This document shows, one piece after another, positions 13,967 to 25,885 of a DNA stretch of 64,000 nucleotides (position 1 is the first letter of the stretch; each line of letters begins with the position of its first letter). This stretch comes from Umezawaea tangerina (GTDB lineage: Bacteria; Actinomycetota; Actinomycetes; Mycobacteriales; Pseudonocardiaceae). Both the position numbers and the translations under genes were made by a program. Location of the stretch: positions 62,001 through 126,000 of the forward strand of contig NZ_PVTF01000016.1 of NCBI RefSeq assembly GCF_003002815.1. Reading direction: 5' to 3'. The notes beneath the pieces are model-generated. The model was given only the letters and a program-made list of their open reading frames with translations, searched no databases and had not been told where the DNA came from.

Positions 13967-16900
13967 CGATGGACAACGAGGAGAAGCTGCGCGATTACCT
14001 CAAGCGCGCCACGGCGGACCTGCGCACGGTCCGCAAGCGCCTGAAGGAAGTCGAGGACGCCGACCACGAGCCCATCGCCATCATCGGGATGAGCTGCCGG
14101 TACCCCGGCGGGGTCAAGAGCCCGGAAGACCTGTGGGACCTGGTGACGGGCCAGCAGGACGCGATCTCGCCGCTGCCGACCGACCGCGGCTGGGACATCG
14201 AGGGCCTGTTCGGCGACGACCCCGAGGCCACCAACCAGAGCTACGTCGCCAAGGGCGGGTTCCTCTACGACGCCGCCGAGTTCGACCCGGCGTTCTTCGG
14301 CATCTCGCCCCGTGAGGCGCTCGCCATGGACCCGCAGCAGCGGCTGCTGCTGGAGACCTCGTGGGAGGCCTTCGAGCGCGCGGGCATCGACCCGGCGTCG
14401 GTCAAGGGCAGCAAGACCGGTGTCTACGCCGGAGTCATGTACCACGACTACTCCACCGGCCTGACCGAGATCCCGGAGGAGATCGGCGGCTACCTCAGCA
14501 CCGGCACGGCGGGCAGCGTCGCCTCCGGCCGCGTGGCCTACACGCTCGGTCTTGAGGGCCCGGCCGTCACGATCGACACCGCGTGCTCGTCGTCGCTGGT
14601 CGCGCTGCACTGGGCGATCCAGGCCCTGCGCAAGGGCGAGTGCACGCTCGCGCTGGCCGGTGGTGTCACGGTGATGGCGACGCCCGGCACGTTCATCGAG
14701 TTCTCCCGGCAGAAGGGCCTCGCGGGCGACGGCCGCTGCAAGGCGTTCGCCGCCGCCGCGGACGGCACCGGGTGGGGCGAGGGCGCGGGCATGCTGCTCG
14801 TCGAACGGCTGTCCGAGGCCCAGCGGCTCGGACACCCGGTCCTCGCGGTCATCAGGGGCTCCGCGATCAACCAGGACGGCGCCTCGAACGGCCTCACCGC
14901 CCCGAACGGCCCGTCGCAGCGCCGCGTCATCCAGTCCGCGCTCGCCGACGCCGGGCTCACCACCCGCCAGGTCGACCTCGTCGAGGCGCACGGCACCGGC
15001 ACCAAGCTCGGCGACCCGATCGAGGCCCAGGCCCTGCTCGCCACCTACGGCCAGGACCGCGCGGAGCCGCTGCGGCTGGGCTCGATCAAGTCCAACTTCG
15101 GCCACACGCAGGCCGCCGCCGGTGTCGCCGGTGTCATCAAGATGGTCATGGCGGTCCGCAACGGGGTCATGCCGAAGACGCTGCACGTCGACGAGCCGTC
15201 CCCGCACATCGACTGGTCCGCGGGTGCCGTCGAGCTGCTGACCGAGGAGCGCACCTGGCCCGAGACCGGCGAGCCCCGCCGCGCGGCCGTGTCCTCCTTC
15301 GGCTTCAGCGGCACCAACGCCCACACGATCATCGAGCAGGCCCCGGTCGCCGAGGAGGCCGCCGAGCGGACCCCGACGTCGGGTGTCCTGCCCTGGGTGT
15401 TGTCGGCTCGCGGTGAGACCGCGTTGCGCGCCCAGGCGTCCCAGCTCCGCGACCACCTGGCCGACAACCCGGACGTGCCCGTCGCCGACCTCGGCCACTC
15501 GCTGGCCACGACCCGCTCCCGCTTCCCGCACCGCGCGGTCCTGATCGGCCGCGAGCGCGCCGACTTCGCGCTGGACGCGCTGGCCGACGGCGAGGTCAGC
15601 GCCGACGTGGTCGAGGGCGTCGCGGACGTGCGCGGCAAGGTGGCCTTCGTCTTCCCCGGCCAGGGCTCGCAGTGGGTCGGCATGGCCCTGGAGCTGCTGG
15701 ACGACAACGAGGTCTTCCGCACCCGCATGGCGGAGTGCGAGCAAGCGTTGTCGTCCTATGTGGACTGGTCGCTCATCGCCGTGCTGCGGGAGGAGGACGG
15801 CGCTCCGGGCTTCGACCGGGTCGACGTGGTCCAGCCCGCGCTGTGGGCCGTGATGGTGTCCCTGGCCCAGGTGTGGCGCTCCTACGGCGTCACGCCCGCC
15901 GCGGTCGTCGGCAGCTCGCAGGGCGAGATCGCCGCCGCGTGCGTCGCGGGTGCGCTCTCGCTCGACGACGCCGCCCGCGTCGTGGCCCTGCGCAGCCAGG
16001 CCCTCGGCGCGCTGTCGGGCCTCGGCGGCATGGTGTCCGTCGCGCTGCCGTCGGCGAAGACCCGCGAGCTGCTGGTCCGCTGGGACGGCAAGCTCTCCGT
16101 CGCCACGGTCAACGGACCGCGCGCCACCGTCGTCTCCGGCGACAACGACGCGCTCGACGAGCTGGTCGCCGTGTGCGAGGCCGACGGCGTGCGCGCCAAG
16201 CGGATCGCCGTGGACTACGCCTCGCACTCCGCCCACGTCGAGATCATCCGCGACCGGCTGGCCGAGCTGTTGGGACCGGTCAAGCCGATGGCGGGCGAGA
16301 TCCCGTTCTACTCCACCGTCACCGGCAAGCCGGTCGACGGCACCGAGCTGGGCTCGGACTACTGGTACACGAACCTCCGCCAGACCGCCGAGTTCGAACT
16401 GGGCGTGCGGGCGCTGGTCGAGCGCGGCCACCGGTTCTTCCTGGAGATGAGCCCGCACCCCGTGCTGGCCATGGGCGTGCAGGACATCGTCGACGACCTG
16501 GGCACCGAGGCGGTGGTCATCGGGTCCCTGCGCCGGGGCGAGGGCGGCCCGACCCGGCTGCTCACCTCGCTGGCGCAGGCCCACGTGCGCGGTCTCGCGC
16601 TGGACTGGGACGCGGTGTTCGCCGGGACCGGCGCCCGCGCGGTAGAGCTGCCCACCTACCCGTTCCAGCGCCAGTCCTTCTGGCTCGACACCACCGGGTC
16701 CGGCTACGGCGACGTGTCGTCGGCGGGCCTCACCGTCACCGACCACGCCCTGCTCGGCGCGGCGGTCGCGTTGCCAGACTCCGCCGGTTACCTGTTCACC
16801 GGCAGGCTGTCGCAGCGCACCCACCCGTGGCTGGCCGACCACCGCGTGTCCGACGCGGTCCTGCTGCCCGGCACGGCCTTCGTCGAACTCGCGATCCGCG

Positions 16901-19900
16901 CGGGCGACCAGGTCGGCTGCGGCGTCGTGGACGAGCTGACCCTGGAAGCGCCGCTGGTGCTCGGCGACACCGAGGCCGTCGTGGTCCGGGTCGTCCTGGA
17001 AGCACCCGACGAGACCGGCCTGCGCGGCGTCTCGGTGTACTCGCGGACCGAGTTCGCGGACGACGACGAGCCGTGGACCAGGCACGCCACCGGCACCATG
17101 GCCGCCGATGGGGGAGCGGCGCCCGCTGACCTCACCGCGTGGCCGCCGTCCGGCGCCGAGGCGGTCGACACCAGCGGCCTGTACGACGGGCTCGCCGCCA
17201 TCGGCCTCGGTTACGGCCCCGCGTTCCGCGGCGTGCGCGCCGCCTGGCGCTCCGGCGACGACGTGTTCGCCGAGGTCGCCCTGCCCGAAGGCGCGAAGGT
17301 CGCGGGCTTCGGCCTGCACCCCGCGCTGCTCGACGCGGCCCTGCACGCCGTCGGCCTCGGCTCGTTCATCGAGGTCACGGACACGCCGTGGCTGCCCTTC
17401 ACCTGGACCGGGACGCGGCTCGACGCCGCGGGCGCGACCGCGCTGCGGGTCCGGATCTCCCCGGTCGGCACCGGTTCGGTGTCGGTCGTGGTCGCCGACG
17501 AGACCGGTCAGCCCGTCGCCTCCGTCGAGGAACTGGTGCTGCGCCCGGTGTCCCGGCAAGTCACCGCCGGACCCACTGCGGGCCGGTCGCTGTTCCGGGT
17601 CGACTGGCAGGTCCTGCCGCTCGACGCCGTCGAGACCCCACTGGAAGAGGTGCCCGATGTTGATGTGGTTCCCGTTGCGCTCCCAGCGTCTGACGCAGGC
17701 GCCGTTCACGCAGCCGTTCACGCCGTCCTCGCGCAGGCGCAGGACCGCCTTGCCGGTGAATCCCGTGTTGTCCTCCTCACCGGTGGCGGCGACGCCCTCG
17801 CGGCCGCGGCTGTCCGAGGCCTGATCCGCTCGGCCCAGACCGAGAACCCCGACCGCTTCGTCCTGGTCGACTCCGACGGCACCGCCGCGTCGGAGCGGAT
17901 GCTGACCGCCGCCGTCGAGTCCGGCGAGCCGGAGCTGGAGCTGCGCGACGGTGTCGTGCGGGTGCCCAGGCTGACCCGCGCGGCGGTGTCCACTGTGGAC
18001 GAGCCCGTGTTCCGGGACGGCGGCAGGGTCCTGCTGACCGGTGCCACCGGGGTGCTGGGCGCGCTGCTGGCCCGCCACCTGGTGACCGGGCACGGTGTCC
18101 GCGACCTGCTGCTGACCTCCCGCCGCGGCCTGGCCGCACCGGGTGCGACCGAGCTCCGCGACGAGCTGGTCGGCCTGGGCGCAGAGGTGGTCGTCGCGGC
18201 CTGCGACGCCGCCGACCGCGACGCGCTGGCCGCGCTGCTGGCCGAGCACCCGGTGACGTCGGTCGTGCACACGGCCGGTGTGCTGGACGACGGCGTGCTG
18301 TCGTCGCTCACGCCGGACCGGCTGGACACCGTGCTGCGGCCCAAGGTCGACGCCGTCCTCAACCTGGACGAGCTGGCCGGGGACGTGGAGAACTTCGTCC
18401 TGTTCTCCTCGGCCGCGGGCACGTTCGGCAACGCGGGCCAGGCCAACTACGCCGCCGCCAACGCGTTCGTGGACGCCTTCGCCCGCCACCGCCGCGACCA
18501 GGGCAAGCCCGCGCTCTCGCTGGCCTGGGGCCTGTGGGAGCAGGCCAGCGAGATGACCGGCGAGATGGCCGACGCCGACCGCGGCCGGGTGTCCGGCGGC
18601 ATCGGCGGTCTCACCTCCGCGGAAGGCCTCGCGCTGTTCGACGCCACCCTGGCATCGGCCGAGCCGGTGCTCGTCGCCATGCACCTGGACACCGCCGCCC
18701 TGCGCGGCGCCGGTGCCTCGGTTCCGCCGCTGCTGCGCGGGTTCACCCGTGCGCCCGGCAGGCGCACCGCGTCCGCCGCCGACCAGGCCGCGGCCTCGGG
18801 GCTGGCGCAGAAGCTCGGCGCGCTGCCGGTGGCCGAGCAGCTCAAGGCGCTGCTCGACCTGATCCGCACGCACGTCACGGCGGTGCTCGGCTTCGCGGCC
18901 ACGGACACCGTGGACACCTCGAAGGCGTTCCGGGAGCTGGGTTTCGACTCGCTGACGGCGGTCGAGCTGCGCAACCGGATCAACGCCGCCACCGGCCTCA
19001 AGCTGCCCGCCACGCTGGTGTTCGACTACCCGACCGCCGACGTGCTCGCGGAGTACCTCCGCGGCAAGCTCGTCGGCGAGGCCGGTGCCGCGGTGGTGAC
19101 GCGTGCCGCCGCCGTGGCGGACAACGACGACCGCATCGCGATCGTCGCCATGAGCTGCCGCTTCCCCGGCGGCGTCACGAACCCGGAGGAACTGTGGGAC
19201 CTCCTGGCGGAAGGTCGGGATGCTATCGGGGGCTTCCCGACCGACCGGGGGTGGAACATCGACTACCTCACGCGGGCGAGCAACGCCGCCGAGGGCGGTT
19301 TCCTCTACGACGCCAGCGAGTTCGACCCGGCGTTCTTCGGCATCAACCCGCGTGAGGCCCTGGCGATGGACCCCCAGCAGCGGCTGCTGCTGGAGACCTC
19401 GTGGGAGGCGTTCGAGCGGGCCGGGATCGACCCGACCTCGTTGCGCGGCAGCCAGACCGGCGTGTTCGCCGGGATGATGTACCACGACTACGGCACCCGG
19501 CTGACCGCGATCCCCGAGGAGGTCGGCGGCTACTTCGGCACCGGCACCGCGGGCAGCGTCGCGTCCGGCCGCATCGCCTACACCCTCGGCCTGGAGGGCC
19601 CGGCCGTCACGGTCGACACCGCGTGCTCCTCGTCCCTGGTGGCGCTGCACCTCGCCGTGCAGGCGCTGAGGTCCGGTGAGTGCTCGCTGGCGCTGGCCGG
19701 TGGTGTCACGGTGATGGCGACGCCCGGCACGTTCGTCGAGTTCAGCACCCAGGGCGCGATGGCCCCCGACTCGCGCTGCAAGCCCTTCGCCGCCGCCGCC
19801 GACGGGTCGAGCTGGGGTGAGGGCGCGGGCATGCTGGTGGTCGAACGGCTCGCCGACGCCCGCGCCAACGGCCACCCGGTGCTCGCGATCCTGCGCGGCA

Positions 19901-22900
19901 CGGCCGTGAACCAGGACGGCGCCTCGAACGGGCTCACCGCCCCGAACGGCCCGTCGCAGCAGCGGGTGATCCGCCAGGCGCTGGCCAACTCGGGTCTGTC
20001 CACTTCGGACATCGACGCGGTCGAGGCGCACGGCACCGGGACCAGGCTGGGCGACCCGATCGAGGCGCAGGCCCTGCTGGAGACCTACGGCCAGAACCGG
20101 TCGACGCCGGTGCTGCTGGGCGCGGTCAAGTCCAACCTGGGCCACACGCAGGCCGCGGCCGGTGTCGCGGGCGTGATCAAGATGGTCATGGCCATGCGGC
20201 ACGGCGTGATGCCGAAGACGCTGCACGTCGACGCGCCCTCCCCGCACGTCGACTGGACGTCCGGCTCGGTCGAGCTGGTCACCGACCCCACCCCGTGGCC
20301 CGACCACGGCCGGGTGCGCCGCTCCGCGGTGTCGTCCTTCGGCATCAGCGGCACCAACGCGCACGTCGTGCTGGAGCAAGCCGACGAGCCCGAGGTCACC
20401 GCCGAGCCCGGCGGGTGGTCGACGCTGCCGTGGCTGCTGTCCGGCAAGACCCCCGAGGCGCTGCGCGGCCAGGCCGCGAAGCTCAAGTCCCACCTGGCCG
20501 CGCACCCCGACGTGCGGCCGGTCGACGTCGCGTTCTCGCTGGCCACCAGCCGCACGCTGCTCGACCACCGCGCCGCGCTGGTGGCGGCCGACCACGACGA
20601 GCTGCTGACCGCGCTGGACGCCCCCGCGTCCGGTACGGCGGTCGCGGGGAAGCTCGCGTTCCTGTTCACCGGCCAGGGTTCGCAGCGCGCGGGCATGGGC
20701 CGTGAGCTGCACGTGGCGTTCCCGGTGTTCGCGAAGGCGTTCGACGAGGTGGCGGCGCTGGTGGACGTGCGGGACACCCAGGAGGAGCTGGACCGCACGG
20801 AGTTCACCCAGCCCGCGATCTTCGCCCTGGAAGTGGCGCTGTACCGGCTGGTCGAGTCGTGGGGCATCCGTCCCGACTTCCTGGGCGGGCACTCCATCGG
20901 TGAGATCGCCGCGGCCCACGTGGCGGGTGTGCTCTCGTTGGAGGACGCCGCCAAGCTGGTCAACGCCCGCGCGCGGCTGATGCAGGCACTCCCGGCCGGT
21001 GGCGCGATGATCGCGTTGCAGGCCAACGAGGACGAGGTCACGCCCCACCTCACCGACCGGGTGTCCATCGCCGCGGTCAACGGCCCCACCTCGGTCGTCA
21101 TCGCCGGTGACGAGGACGCCGCGCTCGCGGTCGCGGACCACTTCGCGGACCGCAAGTCCAAGCGGCTGGCCGTGTCGCACGCGTTCCACTCGCCGTTGAT
21201 GGAGCCGATGCTGGACGACTTCCGGGCCGTGGTGTCGACGCTGACCTTCCACGAGCCGACGATCGCGCTGCTGGGTGGGGTGACCGACCCGGAGTACTGG
21301 GTCCGCCACGTCCGCGAGGCCGTCCGGTTCGCCGAGACCGTCACCACCCTGGAAGCCCAGGGCGTCCGCACCTTCCTGGAGATCGGCCCCGACGGCGTCC
21401 TGACCGCGATGGGCCAGGACAGCGCCACCGAGGCCGTGCTGGTCGCCTCGCTGCGCAAGGACCGCGACGAGGTCCGCTCCCTGGTCACCGCCATCGCCGC
21501 GCTGCACACCCGCGGCGTCGAGGTCGACTGGAGCACGTTCTTCGCCGGCGCCAGGACCGTCGACCTGCCCACCTACGCCTTCCAGCGCGAGCGCTACTGG
21601 CTGGAGTCGCCCGCGGGCTTCGACGACGGCACGGCGGTCGGCCTGGGACTGGGCGCGGGCAACCACCCGCTGCTCGGCGCCGAGGTCTCGCTGCCCGAGT
21701 CCGGCGCGCTGGTGTTCAGCGGCAGGCTCGCGCTGGACACCCACCCGTGGCTGGCCGACCACGCCGTCGCGGGCACCGTCCTGCTGCCCGGCACGGCGTT
21801 CGTCGAGATGGCGCTCCAGGCGGGCGCGCAGGCCGACTGCGACCTGCTGGAGGAGCTGACCCTCGAAGCACCGCTGGTGCTCCCCGCGCACGGCGGCGTG
21901 GCCCTGCGGGTCATGGTGGGGGAGGAGGAGTCCGGTCGGCGCACGCTGACCGTGTTCTCCCGCACCGCCGCCGACGGCCCGTGGACCCGGCACGCGACCG
22001 GCACCCTCGGCACGTCCGCCGCCGATACCGACGCCGACCTGTCCGCGTGGCCGCCCGCCGGTGCCGAGCCGGTCGCGGTCGACGGGCTCTACGACGACTT
22101 CGCCGCGCTGGGCCTGGAGTACGGCCCGGTGTTCCAGGGCCTCAGGTCCGCGTGGCGGCACGGCGACGAGGTGTTCGCCGAGGTCTCGCTGGACGCCGAC
22201 ACCACCGCGTTCGGCCTGCACCCGGCCCTGCTCGACGCCGCCCTGCACGCCATCCGGTTCGGCGACTTCCTCTCCGACGGCGAGGGCACCCGGCTCCCGT
22301 TCTCCTTCGGGGGCGTCCGGCTGCACGCGGTCGGCGCGGGCGAGCTGCGGGTCCGGATGTCCGGCGCGGGCACCGACACCGTGTCGCTGCTGGTCGCCGA
22401 CACGACCGGTGCGCCGGTCGCCTCCATCGACTCCCTGGTGCTGCTCCCGGTGGCGCTCGCCCCGGCCGCGACCGACTCGCTGTTCCACGTCGAGTGGGTG
22501 CCGGTCACGGCGACCGCGCGCACCGGCGGGTTCGTCGTGGTCGAGGTGTCCGGCACGGTCTCCGAGGCCGTCCACGCCGCACTGGCCACCGTCCGCGAGC
22601 ACGTCGAGTCCGACACCACCGTGGTGTTCGCGACCCGCGGCGCGGTCGCGGTCCGGCCCGGCGACGACGTGACAGACCTCGCCGGTGCCGCGGTGCGCGG
22701 CCTGGTCCGCTCGGCGCAGTCCGAGCACCCCGGCCGGTTCGTGCTCGTCGACCTGCCCGCGGGCGTCGAGGTCGTGACCGTCGCCGACGAGCCGGAGATC
22801 GCGGTCCGCGACGGCGCGGTGCTCGCCCCGAGGCTCACCCGCACCCCGTCCGATGTGGACGGTGAGCCGGTGTTCGGAGCCGAGGGCACGGTCCTGGTGA

Positions 22901-24774
22901 CCGGCGCCTCCGGCGGGCTGGGGTCGCTGTTCGCCCGCCACCTCGTCACCGGGCACGGCGTCACCGACCTGCTGCTGGCCAGCAGGCGCGGCGCGGACGC
23001 CCCCGGTGCCGCCGAGCTGCACACCGAGCTCGTCGGGCTCGGCGCGAAGGTGGAGTTCGCGGCCTGCGACGTCGCCGACCGCGCCGCCGTGGCCGAGCTG
23101 CTGGCCGCGCACCCGGTCAAGGCCGTGGTGCACACCGCCGGTGTGCTGGACGACGCCACGATCGGCTCCATGACCGCCGAGCAGGTCGACCGGGTGCTGC
23201 GCCCCAAGGTGGACGCGGTGGCGAACCTGCACGAGCTGGCGGGTGACGTGGACGCGTTCGTGGTGTTCTCCTCCGCCGCGGGCACGTTCGGCACTCCCGG
23301 CCAGGGCAACTACGCCGCGGCCAACGCCTACCTCGACGCCGTGGCGCAGCAGCGCAGGGCACGCGGGCAGGCCGGGCTGTCGCTGGCCTGGGGCCTGTGG
23401 GACGACCTCGGTGGCATGACCGCCGACGAGGCCCGCCTGAAGCGGTCCGGTGTGGCCGCGCTGGGTGTCGCGGAAGGCCTGGCGCTGTTCGACCGGGCCG
23501 CCCGCGGCCCGCACGCGGTCGCCGTGCCGATGAGGCTGGACACCGCTGGGCTGCGCGGAGCCGGACCGGAGCTCCCCGCGCTGCTGCGCGGTTTCGCCCG
23601 CACCACGACCCGGCGCGCGGCGTCGACCGACGTCCGGTTGGACCTGCGTGGTCTGTCCACCGAGGACAGGGCGGCGGCGCTGCTGGACGCGGTCCTGACG
23701 CACACCGCGGCGGTGCTGGGCTACGGCGCCAAGAAGGTCGAGCCGGACCAGCAGTTCGTCGAGCTGGGCTTCGACTCGCTCACCTCGGTGGAGCTGCGCA
23801 ACGTGCTGAACGCGGTCACCGGCCTGCGGCTGCCGCCGACGCTGCTGTTCGACCACCCGACCCCGGCGCTGGTCGCCGAGCACCTGGGCCGCGAGGTCGA
23901 CGTCCCCGCCGACCAGGTCGCCACCGCCGCTCCGGCGGGCACCCTGGGCCTGTTGTCTAAGCAGGCCAACGCGTCCGGTCGCGGCGAGGACTTCATGGGG
24001 CTGCTGATGGCGGTCTCGGAGTTCCGGCCGTCGTTCACCGGCCCCGAGGACCTGCCCGAGCCGCTGCACACCGTCCGGCTCGCCAAGGGCGACGCGGGAC
24101 CCGGCCTGGTCTGCTTCCCGCCGATCCTGGCCAACTCCGGTGCGCAGGTCTACGCCCGCTTCGCGGCCTCGCTGCGCGACGAGCGGGACGTGTCCGTGGT
24201 GTCCACGCCGGGCTTCCTGCGCGGCGAGCTGGTCCCCGCGTCGGTCGACGCCGTCGTGCGGGCCCAGGCCCGTGCGGTGCTCGACCACGCCGAGGGCAAG
24301 CCGTTCGTGCTGGTCGGCCACTCCTCGGGCGGCACGCTCGCGCACGGTGTCGCCGCGCACCTGGAGAGCCTCGGCACCCCCGCCGAGGCCTTGGTGCTCA
24401 TGGACATCTTCCGGCACGACCGCGAGGCCCTGTCCCGCGTGCACCCCGAGGTCGTCGGGGGCGCCGGGGAGGCCGCCGCGGCGGAGGAGGACGCGACCCT
24501 GCTGGACGACCAGCGGCTCACCGCGATGGGTGCCTACTGCCGCGTCTACGCGGGCTGGCGGCCCACCCCTATCGCCACCCCCACCCTGCTGGTCCGCGCG
24601 TCGGAACCGTTGCCGGGCATGGACCCCACCGCCGAGTGGCGGTCCACATGGGACTTCGAGCACGCCGTGCTCGACGCGCCGGGCACCCACTTCTCGATGA
24701 TGCGTGAGCACGCGGGCACGACCGCCGCGGCCGTGCACGGGTGGCTGGTGGAGAACTTCCCCGAACAGGGGTGA
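13963..24774 (+). CDS. Modular type I polyketide synthase, two modules plus terminal thioesterase
   Basis: Last synthase of the line, about 3,600 aa. The first 30 residues are a charged coiled-coil docking domain ([11 protein letters not shown]...) that should receive the chain from the preceding protein. Module D: KS 14069-15350, AT 15640-16640, DH 16741-17540, KR 18016-18540, ACP 18850-19070. Its AT has GSSQGE and YASH, so it should load methylmalonyl-CoA. Its DH motif reads [10 protein letters not shown], with Asp in place of the usual Gly. Module E: KS 19130-20385, malonyl AT (GHSIGE, HAFH) 20657-21590, DH 21661-22440, KR 22885-23405, ACP 23680-23890. A thioesterase (about 24000-24770) with GHSSGG, a following Asp (MDIF) and His (GTHFSM) releases the product. 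KRs are LDD/B-type. Start: GTG at 13963 overlaps the upstream TGA; ATG at 13969 is equally plausible. Confidence 0.97.
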   Translation: MTMDNEEKLRDYLKRATADLRTVRKRLKEVEDADHEPIAIIGMSCRYPGGVKSPEDLWDLVTGQQDAISPLPTDRGWDIEGLFGDDPEATNQSYVAKGGFLYDAAEFDPAFFGISPREALAMDPQQRLLLETSWEAFERAGIDPASVKGSKTGVYAGVMYHDYSTGLTEIPEEIGGYLSTGTAGSVASGRVAYTLGLEGPAVTIDTACSSSLVALHWAIQALRKGECTLALAGGVTVMATPGTFIEFSRQKGLAGDGRCKAFAAAADGTGWGEGAGMLLVERLSEAQRLGHPVLAVIRGSAINQDGASNGLTAPNGPSQRRVIQSALADAGLTTRQVDLVEAHGTGTKLGDPIEAQALLATYGQDRAEPLRLGSIKSNFGHTQAAAGVAGVIKMVMAVRNGVMPKTLHVDEPSPHIDWSAGAVELLTEERTWPETGEPRRAAVSSFGFSGTNAHTIIEQAPVAEEAAERTPTSGVLPWVLSARGETALRAQASQLRDHLADNPDVPVADLGHSLATTRSRFPHRAVLIGRERADFALDALADGEVSADVVEGVADVRGKVAFVFPGQGSQWVGMALELLDDNEVFRTRMAECEQALSSYVDWSLIAVLREEDGAPGFDRVDVVQPALWAVMVSLAQVWRSYGVTPAAVVGSSQGEIAAACVAGALSLDDAARVVALRSQALGALSGLGGMVSVALPSAKTRELLVRWDGKLSVATVNGPRATVVSGDNDALDELVAVCEADGVRAKRIAVDYASHSAHVEIIRDRLAELLGPVKPMAGEIPFYSTVTGKPVDGTELGSDYWYTNLRQTAEFELGVRALVERGHRFFLEMSPHPVLAMGVQDIVDDLGTEAVVIGSLRRGEGGPTRLLTSLAQAHVRGLALDWDAVFAGTGARAVELPTYPFQRQSFWLDTTGSGYGDVSSAGLTVTDHALLGAAVALPDSAGYLFTGRLSQRTHPWLADHRVSDAVLLPGTAFVELAIRAGDQVGCGVVDELTLEAPLVLGDTEAVVVRVVLEAPDETGLRGVSVYSRTEFADDDEPWTRHATGTMAADGGAAPADLTAWPPSGAEAVDTSGLYDGLAAIGLGYGPAFRGVRAAWRSGDDVFAEVALPEGAKVAGFGLHPALLDAALHAVGLGSFIEVTDTPWLPFTWTGTRLDAAGATALRVRISPVGTGSVSVVVADETGQPVASVEELVLRPVSRQVTAGPTAGRSLFRVDWQVLPLDAVETPLEEVPDVDVVPVALPASDAGAVHAAVHAVLAQAQDRLAGESRVVLLTGGGDALAAAAVRGLIRSAQTENPDRFVLVDSDGTAASERMLTAAVESGEPELELRDGVVRVPRLTRAAVSTVDEPVFRDGGRVLLTGATGVLGALLARHLVTGHGVRDLLLTSRRGLAAPGATELRDELVGLGAEVVVAACDAADRDALAALLAEHPVTSVVHTAGVLDDGVLSSLTPDRLDTVLRPKVDAVLNLDELAGDVENFVLFSSAAGTFGNAGQANYAAANAFVDAFARHRRDQGKPALSLAWGLWEQASEMTGEMADADRGRVSGGIGGLTSAEGLALFDATLASAEPVLVAMHLDTAALRGAGASVPPLLRGFTRAPGRRTASAADQAAASGLAQKLGALPVAEQLKALLDLIRTHVTAVLGFAATDTVDTSKAFRELGFDSLTAVELRNRINAATGLKLPATLVFDYPTADVLAEYLRGKLVGEAGAAVVTRAAAVADNDDRIAIVAMSCRFPGGVTNPEELWDLLAEGRDAIGGFPTDRGWNIDYLTRASNAAEGGFLYDASEFDPAFFGINPREALAMDPQQRLLLETSWEAFERAGIDPTSLRGSQTGVFAGMMYHDYGTRLTAIPEEVGGYFGTGTAGSVASGRIAYTLGLEGPAVTVDTACSSSLVALHLAVQALRSGECSLALAGGVTVMATPGTFVEFSTQGAMAPDSRCKPFAAAADGSSWGEGAGMLVVERLADARANGHPVLAILRGTAVNQDGASNGLTAPNGPSQQRVIRQALANSGLSTSDIDAVEAHGTGTRLGDPIEAQALLETYGQNRSTPVLLGAVKSNLGHTQAAAGVAGVIKMVMAMRHGVMPKTLHVDAPSPHVDWTSGSVELVTDPTPWPDHGRVRRSAVSSFGISGTNAHVVLEQADEPEVTAEPGGWSTLPWLLSGKTPEALRGQAAKLKSHLAAHPDVRPVDVAFSLATSRTLLDHRAALVAADHDELLTALDAPASGTAVAGKLAFLFTGQGSQRAGMGRELHVAFPVFAKAFDEVAALVDVRDTQEELDRTEFTQPAIFALEVALYRLVESWGIRPDFLGGHSIGEIAAAHVAGVLSLEDAAKLVNARARLMQALPAGGAMIALQANEDEVTPHLTDRVSIAAVNGPTSVVIAGDEDAALAVADHFADRKSKRLAVSHAFHSPLMEPMLDDFRAVVSTLTFHEPTIALLGGVTDPEYWVRHVREAVRFAETVTTLEAQGVRTFLEIGPDGVLTAMGQDSATEAVLVASLRKDRDEVRSLVTAIAALHTRGVEVDWSTFFAGARTVDLPTYAFQRERYWLESPAGFDDGTAVGLGLGAGNHPLLGAEVSLPESGALVFSGRLALDTHPWLADHAVAGTVLLPGTAFVEMALQAGAQADCDLLEELTLEAPLVLPAHGGVALRVMVGEEESGRRTLTVFSRTAADGPWTRHATGTLGTSAADTDADLSAWPPAGAEPVAVDGLYDDFAALGLEYGPVFQGLRSAWRHGDEVFAEVSLDADTTAFGLHPALLDAALHAIRFGDFLSDGEGTRLPFSFGGVRLHAVGAGELRVRMSGAGTDTVSLLVADTTGAPVASIDSLVLLPVALAPAATDSLFHVEWVPVTATARTGGFVVVEVSGTVSEAVHAALATVREHVESDTTVVFATRGAVAVRPGDDVTDLAGAAVRGLVRSAQSEHPGRFVLVDLPAGVEVVTVADEPEIAVRDGAVLAPRLTRTPSDVDGEPVFGAEGTVLVTGASGGLGSLFARHLVTGHGVTDLLLASRRGADAPGAAELHTELVGLGAKVEFAACDVADRAAVAELLAAHPVKAVVHTAGVLDDATIGSMTAEQVDRVLRPKVDAVANLHELAGDVDAFVVFSSAAGTFGTPGQGNYAAANAYLDAVAQQRRARGQAGLSLAWGLWDDLGGMTADEARLKRSGVAALGVAEGLALFDRAARGPHAVAVPMRLDTAGLRGAGPELPALLRGFARTTTRRAASTDVRLDLRGLSTEDRAAALLDAVLTHTAAVLGYGAKKVEPDQQFVELGFDSLTSVELRNVLNAVTGLRLPPTLLFDHPTPALVAEHLGREVDVPADQVATAAPAGTLGLLSKQANASGRGEDFMGLLMAVSEFRPSFTGPEDLPEPLHTVRLAKGDAGPGLVCFPPILANSGAQVYARFAASLRDERDVSVVSTPGFLRGELVPASVDAVVRAQARAVLDHAEGKPFVLVGHSSGGTLAHGVAAHLESLGTPAEALVLMDIFRHDREALSRVHPEVVGGAGEAAAAEEDATLLDDQRLTAMGAYCRVYAGWRPTPIATPTLLVRASEPLPGMDPTAEWRSTWDFEHAVLDAPGTHFSMMREHAGTTAAAVHGWLVENFPEQG

Positions 24775-24780
24775 ACAGGG

Positions 24781-24809
24781 GGTGCGGGACGCCGCCGGCG
24801 TCCCGCACC
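24781..24809 (+). terminator. Hairpin terminator after the last PKS gene
   Basis: Perfect 13-bp stem (GGTGCGGGACGCC / GGCGTCCCGCACC) with a 3-nt loop, 7 nt past the synthase stop and followed by ATATTTTC. It likely ends or attenuates the PKS transcript before the thioesterase gene. Confidence 0.75.
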
Positions 24810-24909
24810 ATATTTTCATGCACCCAGTGGAATACCCATTACCTGATGCGCGTGGAGGTTGTGCGCCCCTGGTTAGGCCGTGAAGTCGTGAGAGGAAAAA
24901 CCAACCGCC

Positions 24910-25680
24910 ATGGCACGAGCAATTGTCGACACCGCATTGTGGATTCGTCGTTTCCACCCCAATCCGGACAGTGAGGTCCGATTGGTCTGCCTTCCGCACG
25001 CGGGAGGTTCGGCGAGCTTCTACTACCCGGTGTCGGAATCGTTGAGGCCCGGAGTCGAAGTGCTGGCGGTGCAGTACCCCGGACGGCAGGACCGCCGGGC
25101 GGAACCGTGCATCGAGACGGTCGAGGTGCTGGCCGACCGGATCGTCACGGCACTGGGACCGTGGGTGGGGGACAAGCCCCTCGCCCTGCTCGGCCACAGC
25201 ATGGGGGCCACGCTGGCCTTCGAGGTGGCCCGCGGACTGGAACGGCGCGGAACCGCCCCCGTCGCCCTGTTCGCCTCCGGCCGCCGCGCCCCGTCGCGCT
25301 ACCGCGACGACCAGGTGCACCTGCGCGACGACGACGGGATCGTCGCCGAGCTGCAGCTGCTCAGCGGCACCGACTCCCGGCTGCTGGGCAACGAGGACCT
25401 GCTCAGGCTGGTCATCCCGGTCATCCGCGCCGACTACAAGGCCGTGGAGACCTACCGGTGCGAGCCGGGCGCCCAGGTGTCCTGCCCGATCACCGTCCTG
25501 GTCGGCGACAGCGACCCCAAGGCCACCATAGAGGAGGCGCGGGCCTGGTCGGAGCACACGACCGGCGCCTTCGACCTCCAGGTCTACCCCGGTGGCCACT
25601 TCTACCTGAGCACCCATCAAGACGAGGTGACCGACCTCATCTCCGCACGTCTCACCGGGTATTCGCCCCCGCGGGGGTAG
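24910..25680 (+). CDS. Type II (editing) thioesterase
   Basis: Stand-alone thioesterase of 256 aa, the usual size for type II TEs that clear stalled or mis-primed acyl groups from ACP domains. The N-terminus has the family's LVCLPHAGGS(A)SFYYP segment and QYPGRQDR. The nucleophile elbow is GHSMGA near residue 98, and the catalytic His lies in GGHFYL near residue 235. The ATG is preceded by a modest AGAGG about 15 nt upstream; the following residues match the expected N-terminus, so the start is reasonable but not certain. It sits 135 nt after the PKS stop, beyond a hairpin, and before the starter-unit genes. Cytosolic helper of the synthase. Confidence 0.93.
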   Translation: MARAIVDTALWIRRFHPNPDSEVRLVCLPHAGGSASFYYPVSESLRPGVEVLAVQYPGRQDRRAEPCIETVEVLADRIVTALGPWVGDKPLALLGHSMGATLAFEVARGLERRGTAPVALFASGRRAPSRYRDDQVHLRDDDGIVAELQLLSGTDSRLLGNEDLLRLVIPVIRADYKAVETYRCEPGAQVSCPITVLVGDSDPKATIEEARAWSEHTTGAFDLQVYPGGHFYLSTHQDEVTDLISARLTGYSPPRG

Positions 25681-25885
25681 GGGACCCCTACGGGTGTGGT
25701 CAGGGGTTTCGCTCCGGAACAACGTAATAATACCCTTGTCCCAGTTGGACTTCAGCGGAGATTCGACTCTTCAGCAGGGCAGTGCATTCACGAATTACTT
25801 CTCGCTGCGAGCAGTGCGCCAACCCGACGGGACGCCGCGCGCTCCTCCGCGGCCCCGTGAGCAAGAGGAAGGAGGAGTGCCGCAG

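Noticed and set aside
1604-25722. Very long minus-strand open frames opposite the PKS genes (for example 4163-13864 and 13699-25722)
   Set aside because: They are shadows of biased GC-rich codons; the translations are low-complexity Arg/Ala/Gly/Gln-rich, lack domains, and the plus-strand frames carry all PKS motifs.
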